Shown here: positions 34,359-42,836 of the stretch, in pieces | Numbering within the stretch: position 1 is the stretch's first letter | Layout of the letters: each line of letters opens with the position of its first letter | Assembly: GCF_002706425.1 (NCBI RefSeq) | Contig: NZ_CP017713.1 | Span: forward strand, 248,001-312,000 | Reading direction: 5' to 3' | DNA from: Loigolactobacillus coryniformis subsp. coryniformis KCTC 3167 = DSM 20001 | GTDB lineage: Bacteria; Bacillota; Bacilli; Lactobacillales; Lactobacillaceae | Length of the DNA stretch: 64,000 nt | The notes under the pieces: model-generated | What the model was told of the DNA's origin: nothing | The model's database searches: none | What the model saw: only the letters and a program-made list of their open reading frames with translations | Made by a program: the position numbers and the translations under genes

Positions 34359-35639
34359 TTAAACTTCAATAATATATTTAGCTAAGCGTTGACGATCTTC
34401 TGGGCTGACTTCGGCAGTGATCTGTGTGCCGCTAGCCGTGTAGTCCTGTTCCAGAATGTTGGCATGCTCATTCAAATAGTCGACCCATTTACCATCAGCA
34501 AAGGGGATCATGAAAGCAACTTTAGTGAGATCAGCAAATAACTCTTTGGTGATCATCTGCGTCAGTAACTCCAATGAAGCTTGATCAGTGGCAGAATAGA
34601 CTAGATCGTGTTCGCCAGTTTGCAGTGGAAAAGCAGTATCGGTTTTACGATCAGCCTTGTTATAGGCATAGATCATTGGGATGTCGTCGATGCCCATTGT
34701 GTGCAAAGTCTTTTCAGTTACTTTGATCATTTCTTGATAGTTTGGATCAGAGAAGTCGATCACTTGAACTAAAAGATCTGCCGCCGCTGCTTCCGCTAAA
34801 GTTGAACGGAAGGCTTTGACCAATTGGGTTGGTAGTTTATTAATGAAGCCGACTGTATCGCTGAGTAAGAACTTTTTGTTGTCTGGCAGTGTGATCTCAC
34901 GCACGCTAGTGTCTAGCGTTGCAAACAGCATATCACGCTCAAAAACTGTTTTAGCGTTCTCAGCGTCGGCATTAAAACGTCGTAAAAGACCATTCATCGT
35001 CGTGGACTTACCGGCATTGGTATAGCCGACTAAGGCAACGGTCGGAATTGCGGAACGTTCACGTTGCGCGCGCTTAGTTTGTTGCGCCACTTCCATGGTT
35101 TTTAGTTCGTGGCGTAATTGACTGATTTTATTTTTGATCGTGCGCTGATTCATTTCCAGCTTTGTTTCACCACTCCCACGGTTAGCGAAGCCAGGACCGC
35201 CGCCTTGTTGCATCAAGTTAGCCTGTTCACCAACCCGCAAGCGCGGTAATTCATATTGTAGTCGCGCGATTTGGACTTGCATTTTAGCTTCGCGACTTTG
35301 TGCACGATTGGCAAAAATAGCTAAGATCAAGCCAGTACGATCAAGCAAAGTCATTTTCAGTTCATGCTCGAGATTACGGATCTGTGAGGGGCTTAATTCA
35401 TCGTTGACCACTAAAACTTGAGCGTCATTTTCTTCAGCCAATTGGCGAATTTCTTCTAACTTACCGCTACCAAAATAGGTAGCCGCAACTGCTCGCTCTA
35501 GGTTTTGCCGAATATCGCCAACGACGGTCATCTGGTTGGCTTTGACTAATTCGGCTAATTCGGCCATATCGCTTTCAAAATAAGCCTGGTTTTGGCTGAC
35601 GCCGCCGATCAATACTTTAGTTAATTCGATTTCTTGCAT
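34359..35639 (-). CDS. hflX: Ribosome-associated GTPase HflX
   Basis: A 426-residue GTPase that splits stalled or hibernating 70S ribosomes. The N-terminal domain (about 1-195) carries FGSGKLEEI and the GGGPGFANRGSGETKLE block. G1 is ALVGYTNAGKSTTMN, G3 is LSDTVGFI and G4 is YNKAD. The start at 35639 follows TATGGAGGAAAT. An upstream in-frame extension overlaps a separate leader ORF. Relatives in Listeria (HflXr) give resistance to ribosome-targeting antibiotics and are controlled by attenuation. The leader here is structured. Confidence 0.93.
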   Translation of the reverse strand: MQEIELTKVLIGGVSQNQAYFESDMAELAELVKANQMTVVGDIRQNLERAVAATYFGSGKLEEIRQLAEENDAQVLVVNDELSPSQIRNLEHELKMTLLDRTGLILAIFANRAQSREAKMQVQIARLQYELPRLRVGEQANLMQQGGGPGFANRGSGETKLEMNQRTIKNKISQLRHELKTMEVAQQTKRAQRERSAIPTVALVGYTNAGKSTTMNGLLRRFNADAENAKTVFERDMLFATLDTSVREITLPDNKKFLLSDTVGFINKLPTQLVKAFRSTLAEAAAADLLVQVIDFSDPNYQEMIKVTEKTLHTMGIDDIPMIYAYNKADRKTDTAFPLQTGEHDLVYSATDQASLELLTQMITKELFADLTKVAFMIPFADGKWVDYLNEHANILEQDYTASGTQITAEVSPEDRQRLAKYIIEV

Positions 35640-35677
35640 ATTTCCTCCATAGGTATAGTGACTTGAGTTATGGTCAA

Positions 35678-35710
35678 TTATTGGGAAATACGTTTCTTGT
35701 TGGTCATCAT
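35678..35710 (-). CDS. Putative leader peptide of hflX
   Basis: A 10-codon ORF, MMTNKKRISQ, starts 5-6 nt after AAAGGAGAC, a better ribosome site than that of many genes here, and ends 38 nt before the hflX start. It lies in a leader with two hairpins just upstream. A short translated ORF in this place could sense stalled ribosomes and control hflX. No experimental support is available from sequence alone. Confidence 0.45.
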   Translation of the reverse strand: MMTNKKRISQ

Positions 35711-35758
35711 ACAAGTCTCCTTTACACTAACGCTGTACAATCGCACATTGTCAGTGTT

Positions 35759-35795
35759 GAATGTTGGTTGTGAATTTGTGACGGCGCCAACATTC
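35759..35795 (-). repeat. Hairpin in the hflX leader
   Basis: GAATGTTGG and CCAACATTC are perfect 9-bp complements 19 bp apart. Closer to the gene, ACACT...AGTGT with an inner ACAAT...ATTGT forms a second stem ending just before the leader-peptide ribosome site. Confidence 0.55.
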
Positions 35796-35911
35796 GGTTG
35801 ATTTGTCGCAACTTTATTGTAACATGACAGTAGAACAAAATCATTGTACCGTAGTTTTGGTAGCACAAATTAAACTACAAAATCAATCACTATTTAGAGG
35901 GGATGTTGTAA

Positions 35912-36289
35912 ATGGCAGACGATATTCAAGATTATTTAAAAAGTCATGTTTTCGGTCAACCACAATTAAAGCCAGACGAAAAGCGCTCGTTTCTGGGTAA
36001 TTTTCGCGAACGGGTAGCCTTGGCGTTAATGATTCAACAATTACGCACGGTTAAGGCTGAAAGTTTAGTGCGTAATGTTTTAACCCGTTATCCGGGATTG
36101 CGGATCTATATCAATGGGCGAATGGGTAAAACTTTGATCAACCGTTATTTAAAAGTGGCGGTCGAACTTGATTATCCATTTACGATCTTGGCGCAAAATG
36201 GAATGCGGGTGTCGCAGCCATTGACCGAGCAAGATTTTGGTTTAGTGATCGCTGGCACCCAGAAAATTACCCGGCCAATCGTCCTTTGA
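35912..36289 (+). CDS. YueI family protein (DUF1694)
   Basis: A 125-residue soluble protein with the family opening DIQDYLKSHVFGQPQLKPDEKRSFLGNFRERVALAL and the closing FGLVIAGTQKITRP. Function unknown; widespread in Bacilli. The start follows GAGGGGATGTTGTAA. It is divergent from hflX and convergent with the MFS exporter gene. Confidence 0.82.
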   Translation: MADDIQDYLKSHVFGQPQLKPDEKRSFLGNFRERVALALMIQQLRTVKAESLVRNVLTRYPGLRIYINGRMGKTLINRYLKVAVELDYPFTILAQNGMRVSQPLTEQDFGLVIAGTQKITRPIVL

Positions 36290-36304
36290 TTTAGCGTTAC
36301 GGAA

Positions 36305-37480
36305 TTAATAACGTAGGCGGGCGAGGCGCCGTTGGTAAACAGCTAATGCAGCAATTTCACACAATAAGATCAAAACGGCCATCGGTAAGTAAGAATTTTG
36401 CCCCATTAAACCGACAAATGGTGACAGGATACCGCCAATTAGATTTTGGGTCAGCCCTAGTAACGCTGAGCCGCTACCGGCATTGGCATGGGCGTGTTGC
36501 ATGGCCAGTGATGCGGCCACTGTGCTGACGATACCGACCATTGAAACAATAAGGAAAAGTGGAATCAACACTAAAACAAGGTTATGCGGGATAAATAGTG
36601 TGGCAAATAGTGCCAGTGCGCCGATCAATGCAATAATCACGCCACCTTGTAGTACCCGATACTCGTTAAAGTGTGTGGCTAAATAACCAGCCAGTTGGGA
36701 CATGACGACAATGCCGAGACCGTTTAAAGCGTAGACCAAGCTAAAACCCTGCGATGAAAGGCCGAAAATATTTTGTAGCATAAAGGAAGAGCCGGAGATG
36801 TAGGCAAATAAACCACCAGAAACTAGGCCAGTTACCAACGTGTAGCCCATAAAAATACGATCACGGAGTAACATTTGTAAAATGCTTAGTGGTTTTTCCG
36901 GTGCGCTAGTCTGGTTTGGATGGGTCTCCGGTAAACCTAACCAAACGCTGATCAGCAAGATAATTCCGACTACAGCGAGAATATAGAAAATACCACGCCA
37001 AGTCGTAAAGGTGAGAACAAAGCCACCAATAATTGGGGCGATCACGGGAAAAATACCGTTGACTCCCATTAAAAGAGCGTAGAATTGGGTCAATTTTTTC
37101 CCGCTGAATAAGTCAGTAGCAATCGCACGTGAGGTGACTAAGCCAGCCGCGCCGGCCACACCTTGGACCGCACGCAGAAAAATTAACCACCAGACGTTGG
37201 TTGCTAGTCCAGCTAATAAAGATGCAGCGGTGAAGCCAACCATTCCTAGCAACGTGGGTAATTTGCGACCAACACGATCACTCCATGGACCGATAAAGAT
37301 TTGTCCTACCGCTAAACCGATCAAACAAGTGGTGATCGATAATTGTGTTAATGATGCGCTCGTGTGTAGTTGTTGTTGTAACTGGGGTAGTGCTGGTAAG
37401 TACATGTCCATTGATAGTGGTCCGAACGCGCTTAACGTTCCCAGTAAAATCAATAACCAAAGTTCCCGTCGTTTACTCAT
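36305..37480 (-). CDS. Bcr/CflA-family multidrug efflux MFS transporter
   Basis: A 391-residue, 12-helix DHA1 exporter. GPLSMDMYLPALPQLQQQL in helix 1, QIFIGPWSDRVGRKLPTLLGM (loop 2-3) and RAVQGVAGAAGLVTSRAIATDLFSG (motif C region) are the Bcr/CflA marks. The start at 37480 follows TAGGAGGATCTTTTTA. Substrates of the family include bicyclomycin, chloramphenicol and sulfonamides; the specific one is unknown. It lies downstream of the metal ABC operon, beyond its terminator. Confidence 0.88.
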   Translation of the reverse strand: MSKRRELWLLILLGTLSAFGPLSMDMYLPALPQLQQQLHTSASLTQLSITTCLIGLAVGQIFIGPWSDRVGRKLPTLLGMVGFTAASLLAGLATNVWWLIFLRAVQGVAGAAGLVTSRAIATDLFSGKKLTQFYALLMGVNGIFPVIAPIIGGFVLTFTTWRGIFYILAVVGIILLISVWLGLPETHPNQTSAPEKPLSILQMLLRDRIFMGYTLVTGLVSGGLFAYISGSSFMLQNIFGLSSQGFSLVYALNGLGIVVMSQLAGYLATHFNEYRVLQGGVIIALIGALALFATLFIPHNLVLVLIPLFLIVSMVGIVSTVAASLAMQHAHANAGSGSALLGLTQNLIGGILSPFVGLMGQNSYLPMAVLILLCEIAALAVYQRRLARLRY

Positions 37481-37546
37481 TAAAAAGATCCTCCTAGATA
37501 AATGTGCGCCAAGTCTGAGCACTTTTTACACATGCTAATTAATTCC

Positions 37547-37592
37547 AAAAAAAATTAGACCCGCGTGAGCTATGAGCTAACGCTGTCTAATT
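37547..37592 (-). terminator. Terminator of the metal ABC importer genes
   Basis: AATTAGAC...GTCTAATT encloses a second stem (GCGTTAGCT/AGCTCACGC). On the minus strand T8 follows. Confidence 0.85.
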
Positions 37593-37612
37593 TGTATTTA
37601 GTCGTGCTTAAA

Positions 37613-38407
37613 TTATCCTTGCCGCCAATGATTATACCCTAAAGCAATGATATAAAACAAACATTCAAACGAGGCAATGAAGAAGGTAACCGGCCAGTTA
37701 GTGATGTAGCCGAGATACAGGCCACCCCAAACGCCGATCAACGACATGCCAACAGCTACAGCCATCATACTGCTGACCGTGTGGGCAAAGTAGCGCGCAC
37801 TAGCTGCCGGCAACGTTAGTAAAACGAAAATCAACAACGAGCCGACGATTTGTGCAGCAACACTGACGGATAGCGCGAGTAGGACGAGAAAGGCAATTGA
37901 TAAAACGTTGGTCCATAAGCCTTTAACGCGGGCTCCAATGTGGTCAAACGAATCGAATTTTAGATCGCGATAGATGAATAAGACCACTAACAAAACAACG
38001 GCGGACAAAACGATCACTTGGATCACGTTTGCGCGACTGATACCAATAATGCTGCCGAACAAAATATTGGTTGCGTAACTTGACGTTTTGTTGGCTAGCG
38101 AGAGAAATAAAATACCGAGCCCGATAAACAGACTAGAGATCGCACTGATCGAAGCCTCGCGCCGGGCAGCCTTTACGCTGAGTTGACCCACAATGACCGA
38201 ACTGATCATCGTAAATAATAGCATCCCATTTAACGGCGGCCAGCCAGCGAAAATCCCGAAGGCAGCTCCGGCAAAGCCAATCTCAGATAAGGTATGGGTC
38301 AGAAATGACATATTACGGGCAATCACGAAGACGCCAATGATGCCGCTGATGATTGCAATAAAGGTACTCGCCAAAAAGGCATTTTGCATAAAAGGTAGGC
38401 TAAGCAT
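37613..38407 (-). CDS. Zn/Mn-type ABC transporter permease
   Basis: A 264-residue ABC-3 family permease (ZnuB/MntB/AdcB relatives) with about eight helices. The opening MLSLPFMQNAFLASTFIAIISGIIGVFVIARNMSFLTHTLSEIGFAGAA, with SHxxSH-like spacing replaced by LTHTLSEIGF, and VKGLWTNVLSIAFLVLLALSVSVAAQIVGSLL are typical. It overlaps the ATPase gene by 8 nt. Metal not determined: the neighbouring binding protein lacks a long His-rich loop. Confidence 0.9.
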   Translation of the reverse strand: MLSLPFMQNAFLASTFIAIISGIIGVFVIARNMSFLTHTLSEIGFAGAAFGIFAGWPPLNGMLLFTMISSVIVGQLSVKAARREASISAISSLFIGLGILFLSLANKTSSYATNILFGSIIGISRANVIQVIVLSAVVLLVVLFIYRDLKFDSFDHIGARVKGLWTNVLSIAFLVLLALSVSVAAQIVGSLLIFVLLTLPAASARYFAHTVSSMMAVAVGMSLIGVWGGLYLGYITNWPVTFFIASFECLFYIIALGYNHWRQG

Positions 38408-39116
38408 TTGTCAGATCACCTCCACGTTCAGTGCTGATCAGCGCATCTTCTGGTAGCTCAGCGATTGGACCATATTCATAGCCTTTACGGCGTAATAATA
38501 AATAATCGTCTGCGTACTGCTTAGCTAATGGTAGATCATGGGTCACGAAAATAACCGTTAAATTTTGTTCGCGGTTAAATTTTTTGACGAGATCTAAAAG
38601 TTCGTATTTCATCATATTATCTAGACTGGCAGTTGATTCGTCTAAAATCAAAAGATTCGGCTGTTCAACTAAGGCTTGAGCCAAATAAGCACGCTGCTTT
38701 TCGCCACCAGAAGCCATACCCAGTGGCCGCTTAGCGATGGCCGTCAAATTGGTGCTGCGAATAGCAGTATCAACGGCCTGTCGCTCTTTGTGCGATAACC
38801 ACGGTAAATGGATCCCGCTAAGATTAAGGCTGACGAAATCGCGAATCGATAATGGGTATTCTTCATCTAAATTACGAAATTGGGGCACATAACCGATCCG
38901 AATGGCTTTACGCTCTGGAAAAAAACGAATCGCACCGCTACTAGGTTTTAATTGCTGCAATAAAGTTCGAATCAAGGTTGTTTTACCAGCACCATTTTCG
39001 CCGACAATACTTAGAAAGCGGCCGCGTTGGAGTGTGAAATTCAAGTCTTGAAATACCTGATGGTCAGGGAAGTTGACCGCCAGATGCTCAACTGCTAAAA
39101 GTGGTGATTGCGTCAT
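38400..39116 (-). CDS. Zn/Mn-type ABC transporter ATP-binding protein
   Basis: A 238-residue ATPase. Walker A is GENGAGKTT, the signature ASGGEKQR (a variant of LSGGQ) precedes Walker B LLILDESTA, and the H-loop is FVTHDLPLA. Walker B has S instead of the usual P. The start at 39116 follows AAGGAAGGTCATC. It pairs with the ABC-3 permease just downstream and with the lipoprotein at 39372. Confidence 0.9.
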   Translation of the reverse strand: MTQSPLLAVEHLAVNFPDHQVFQDLNFTLQRGRFLSIVGENGAGKTTLIRTLLQQLKPSSGAIRFFPERKAIRIGYVPQFRNLDEEYPLSIRDFVSLNLSGIHLPWLSHKERQAVDTAIRSTNLTAIAKRPLGMASGGEKQRAYLAQALVEQPNLLILDESTASLDNMMKYELLDLVKKFNREQNLTVIFVTHDLPLAKQYADDYLLLRRKGYEYGPIAELPEDALISTERGGDLTNA

Positions 39117-39219
39117 GATGACCTTCCTTTTTATAAGAGAGTGGGTTGAAATAGCGCTCAGATTTTGAGTACTAGTGTTGCTTGGATATCATATTTAAAA
39201 TAGACGTAAACAGATCCGA

Positions 39220-39262
39220 TTAGATTCCATTTCGGAGCTGGTGTATGGAATCTAACCAGCTC
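39220..39262. promoter_or_regulatory. Two overlapping, mutually exclusive hairpins in the metal importer locus
   Basis: TTAGATTCCAT (39220-39230) pairs perfectly with ATGGAATCTAA (39245-39255). GAGCTGGT (39235-39242) pairs perfectly with ACCAGCTC (39255-39262). The arms interleave, so only one stem can form fully at a time. There is no T run next to either. It lies in the 255-bp gap between the binding-protein gene and the ATPase gene. Confidence 0.6.
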
Positions 39263-39318
39263 TGTCTTGATTCAATCAAACTTCAGAGTTTTAAAAATTA
39301 GTTAAAGGTTTTAATTAT

Positions 39319-39355
39319 GATAGCTATGCGCAATAATCTGCTTTTTCAACCACGT
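39319..39355 (-). repeat. Dispersed intergenic repeat, truncated copy
   Basis: On the minus strand ACGTGGTTGAAAAAG, then CAGATTATTGCGCATAGCTAT, matches the left half of the repeat family. The right half is missing. Confidence 0.5.
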
Positions 39356-39371
39356 TTACGATTGATCCTGC

Positions 39372-40274
39372 TCACTGTTCAGCGGTCTGGATCTTAGCTA
39401 ATTGGTCGTATTGCTTTAACATCCACTGCCGATAATTAAGACCATGGGGCATCGTTTCGGTTACTTTAATGACGGGCACATTATGTCTGTGTGCCAAACT
39501 AACCAAGTTAGCGATGACTTTATCTGTTGATTGACTATTTTGAACGAAAAAGGCAATTTTACGATTGGTGATCGCAGTTTGTAGTGATTTGATGTCGCTA
39601 GGTGAAGGGTCTGTCCCTTCTTCAATGGCACGCGCAAAATGTTGATCACTAATTTGATAACCTAGTGCGGACAAGGCGTAATTGAAAACAGGTTCGCTGA
39701 CTGCAACTTTTTGCTGTTGTTTATTTTGTTTTAATTGCGTTAATTTAGTGTTGATCGGTTGCAATGACTTAATGTACTTCTCGGCGTTGCGCTGGTAAGC
39801 TGCTTTGTGCTTTGGATCGCGCTTAGCGTAGACTTTAGCTAAATGGCGCGCTAATTTTGGCATCGTGTTTTTATTATACCAAAGGTGTTCGTTGGCGCCG
39901 GTTTTCTTGCCCATTAAATCCTCGCCGACGCGGATGTTGGTGACGTTGTCGTCACCATTGGCATTAATCAGTTTTTGCATCCAACCATCGTAACCGATTC
40001 CGTTAGCAATCACGACATCTGCTTTAGCAACGGTGCGCGCTGTTTTTGTCGTCGGTTCAAAATCGTGTGGGTCAGTATTCGGGCTGGTGATGATCGACGT
40101 CACCGTGCCATGATCACCCAGCACTGCTTTGGCAACTTCACCATAAAAGTTCAATGAACTAACAACGGTGATGCCATCATTCTTGGCAGCTGGTTTGGTG
40201 CTACAACCAACGAGGAGCAATAAAAGGCTGGCTAACAAGGTAATGCTAGCCCAAAGTTTGTGTTGCTTCATCAT
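39372..40274 (-). CDS. Zn/Mn-binding ABC transporter lipoprotein (ZnuA/AdcA type)
   Basis: A 300-residue cluster A-I binding protein. LLLVGCSTK is a clear lipobox, so the mature protein is a lipid-anchored surface receptor. Metal-ligand regions are TSPNTDPHDFEPT (His), ANEHLWYNKNTMPKLA (His) and the C-terminal DPSPSDI/TMPHG. The His-rich loop of true zinc receptors is absent, so manganese is possible. It precedes the ATPase gene by 255 bp. The start is one of two adjacent ATGs after GGAGAATTGATTA. Confidence 0.9.
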   Translation of the reverse strand: MMKQHKLWASITLLASLLLLLVGCSTKPAAKNDGITVVSSLNFYGEVAKAVLGDHGTVTSIITSPNTDPHDFEPTTKTARTVAKADVVIANGIGYDGWMQKLINANGDDNVTNIRVGEDLMGKKTGANEHLWYNKNTMPKLARHLAKVYAKRDPKHKAAYQRNAEKYIKSLQPINTKLTQLKQNKQQQKVAVSEPVFNYALSALGYQISDQHFARAIEEGTDPSPSDIKSLQTAITNRKIAFFVQNSQSTDKVIANLVSLAHRHNVPVIKVTETMPHGLNYRQWMLKQYDQLAKIQTAEQ

Positions 40275-40329
40275 TAATCAATTCTCCTTAAAAAAGTGTA
40301 ATATTCTTGGATCATCCACAGTTCAGGCC

Positions 40330-40349
40330 GACTAATTTGATATACTGAA
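40330..40349 (-). promoter_or_regulatory. Candidate metal-regulator site upstream of the metal receptor
   Basis: On the minus strand a GTATAT -10-like sequence is followed by AAATTAGTCGGCC, which has the loose shape of DtxR/MntR operators. The symmetry is poor. Confidence 0.2.
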
Positions 40350-40360
40350 GCTTGATTAGA

Positions 40361-40470
40361 ACGTGTTTAAAAAGGCGCTTAGATTTTTGAACGCTAAGTA
40401 GGTAATAAGCAACCTAGATTGATGTGTTTAACTTACGTCGCTAAGCAAAGCAATCGGCCTTTTAGACACG
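40361..40470 (-). repeat. Dispersed intergenic repeat, full-length copy
   Basis: Read on the minus strand this 110-bp copy begins CGTGTCTAAAAGGC and ends GCGCCTTTTTAAACACG, so its ends are inverted repeats. Its middle (TAGCGACGTAAG, CATCA, TTGCTTATTAC) aligns with the copy at 22127-22240. It fills much of the 388-bp gap between the metal receptor and the LtaS-like gene. The rest of that gap is AT-rich with a weak hairpin near 40500-40530. Confidence 0.65.
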
Positions 40471-40662
40471 ATTAGTTGAAATAAGATAAGCAAAAAAGCT
40501 TCAGAACCTATTTTTAGGGGCTTTTTTAAGAACACTTAGCTTAGTTTACTGGTAAAATTTATTTTGTCAAGTGATTTTGTTCTTGCTAAATCAACGAAAT
40601 TCGACTTTGACTAAGCTTGAATAACTAATTTAGTTTCCTTGAAAACAATTAATTAAGAAAGT

Positions 40663-42744
40663 GTGAATGCTTTGTTAACAGCGATCAGGCACCGTGTAAA
40701 TAGTCGGCTAGGCTTTTTTGGCCTCGTTGTGATTTTGTTTTGGCTAAAAACACTTTTAGCTTATACGCTTGATTTTTCATTAGGCGTCAGTGGCATTTAC
40801 CAATATTTCATTTTGATCATCAATCCATTGGCGACTACGCTTATTTTTTTTGGCATTGCTTTGTATATCAAAAAACCGTGGTGGTCATACCTGACTCTGC
40901 TGGTTTTACACGCGGCCAACACGGCGCTGCTGTATTTTAATGTGATCTATTATCGTGAATTTACCGACTTTATGACGATCAACACGATCACCGGTTTTTC
41001 CAAAGTTTCTAATGGGATCAGTGGTAGTTCGTTGGCGCTAACTAAGGGTCACGACGTGTTTTATTGGCTAGATATCGTTGTGTTACTAGTTTTGCTTTTG
41101 GCGCGCTTGATCAAGGTTGATAAAAAGCCACTACCGCGTCGGTTACCTTGGGCGCTGACTTCGTTGGGCGTCGTTTTATTTGCGTTTAATCTGACTTTAG
41201 GTGAAATCGATCGGCCACAGTTGTTGACACGGACGTTTGATCGTAATTATATTGTTAAGTATTTAGGCATCGATGCTTATACGATCAATGATGCCTTCAA
41301 AACTGCCCGCAATGATCAGGTGCGCGCATCAGCTAGTACTTCGGATCTGGCTAGTGTGCAGCAGTATATTAAGCAGCACTACGCTGCAGCTGATCCGCAA
41401 ATGTTTGGTTTGGCGAAAGGTAGAAACGTGATCGTGATCCATTTAGAGAGTTTTGAACAATTTTTGATCGATGATAAAATTGATGGTAAAGAAGTTACCC
41501 CGTTTTTGAATAGTCTCTATCATGACAAACAAACCTATGCCTTTGCTAATTTTTTCCATCAAGTCGGGCAGGGGAAAACTAGCGATGCGGAGAATTTGTT
41601 GGAGACCAGTACTTATGGCTTGCCGGAAGGCTCGCTATTTTCCCAATTAGGCAGCGATAATACGTTTCAAGCGGCACCAGCGATCTTACAGCAAACGCAA
41701 GGCTACTCATCGGCAGTTTTTCATGGTGATGTGGCTAGTTTTTGGAATCGCAATAATGTGTATAAGAATATGGGCTACCAAAACTTCTTTGATAAGAGCT
41801 ATTTTGATGCGGCTGGCGATCGCAGTATTGGTTATGGCTTGAAGGATAAACTGCTGTTCAAAGACTCAGTCAAATATTTGGAACAAATGCAGCAGCCATT
41901 TTATGCGAAATTTATTACGGTTACCAATCATTTTCCATTTGAAATGGACAGCGAAGATACTGACTTTCCTAAGGCGGATACCGCTGACAGCTCGGTCAAT
42001 AATTACTTTCAATCGGCGCATTATCTAGATCAATCAGTTGAAGAATTCTTCGCTTATTTGAAGGCCTCCGGTTTATATGATAAGTCGATCATCGTGTTAT
42101 ACGGTGATCATTACGGTATTTCTAATACACGTAATCTGGACTTGGCACCTTTGCTAGGAAAGTCCGCTGATGATTGGACGGCATACGATGATGCACAAAT
42201 GCAGCGGGTTCCGTTTATGATCCACATTCCTGGGGTGAAAACTGGTAGTGTTCAGCAGCAATACGCTGGTGAAGTCGATGTTTTGCCAACAATCGAGCAT
42301 TTGTTAGGAATCAAGACTAAGCGTTATCTGCAATTTGGAACGGACGTTTTTTCGTCGCAGCATGATCAAGTGGTGGCGTTCCGCGATGGCGATTGGGTCA
42401 GTCCGCAGTACACTAAGGCGGCGGGGAATGTTTATGATCAAAAAACTGGGACTGAATTGACTAAGCTGACTAAAACGCAACAAACGCAGGTCGATGACAA
42501 TCAGAATAGAGTGACAACGGCATTGCGCTTATCGGATAAATTGAATAACGGTAATTTATTGCGCTTTTACACGCCAAAGGGCTTTAAACCGGTGCAACCA
42601 CAGAATTATAATTATACGGATGGCTTCACTAAGCTGGCCCAACTGCGTGAAACCTTAGGTCAAAAGTCAACTAGCTTGTATTCGCAAAATCATGATCATT
42701 CCACTGCTGATCTGTACCAAACGGACGCACCAGAGGCAAAGTAA
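40663..42744 (+). CDS. Lipoteichoic acid synthase family sulfatase-fold enzyme
   Basis: A 693-residue membrane enzyme. Five N-terminal helices (about 17-180) are followed by an extracellular alkaline-phosphatase/sulfatase domain. NVIVIHLESFEQFLID binds metal (Glu), and VGQGKTSDAENLLETS carries the catalytic Thr. SAVFHGD, TVTNHFPF and VLYGDHYGI supply the remaining ligands. It polymerises glycerol phosphate from phosphatidylglycerol, or transfers it as an LTA primase. The start is a GTG at 40663 with AAGAAAG close upstream. Whether it is the main synthase cannot be told. Confidence 0.9.
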   Translation: MNALLTAIRHRVNSRLGFFGLVVILFWLKTLLAYTLDFSLGVSGIYQYFILIINPLATTLIFFGIALYIKKPWWSYLTLLVLHAANTALLYFNVIYYREFTDFMTINTITGFSKVSNGISGSSLALTKGHDVFYWLDIVVLLVLLLARLIKVDKKPLPRRLPWALTSLGVVLFAFNLTLGEIDRPQLLTRTFDRNYIVKYLGIDAYTINDAFKTARNDQVRASASTSDLASVQQYIKQHYAAADPQMFGLAKGRNVIVIHLESFEQFLIDDKIDGKEVTPFLNSLYHDKQTYAFANFFHQVGQGKTSDAENLLETSTYGLPEGSLFSQLGSDNTFQAAPAILQQTQGYSSAVFHGDVASFWNRNNVYKNMGYQNFFDKSYFDAAGDRSIGYGLKDKLLFKDSVKYLEQMQQPFYAKFITVTNHFPFEMDSEDTDFPKADTADSSVNNYFQSAHYLDQSVEEFFAYLKASGLYDKSIIVLYGDHYGISNTRNLDLAPLLGKSADDWTAYDDAQMQRVPFMIHIPGVKTGSVQQQYAGEVDVLPTIEHLLGIKTKRYLQFGTDVFSSQHDQVVAFRDGDWVSPQYTKAAGNVYDQKTGTELTKLTKTQQTQVDDNQNRVTTALRLSDKLNNGNLLRFYTPKGFKPVQPQNYNYTDGFTKLAQLRETLGQKSTSLYSQNHDHSTADLYQTDAPEAK

Positions 42745-42836
42745 CGTAATCTTCTATCTTGCGGTCAAATTAGTAGTAAAAATAATAGAACAAGAACACT
42801 TTAATAAAGTAGGATAAAACGATACGGAGGGGTAAA

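Noticed and set aside
39220-39262. An H-type pseudoknot
   Set aside because: The order of arms fits, but the third loop would have zero or negative length while crossing an 11-bp stem. Competing hairpins are more realistic.
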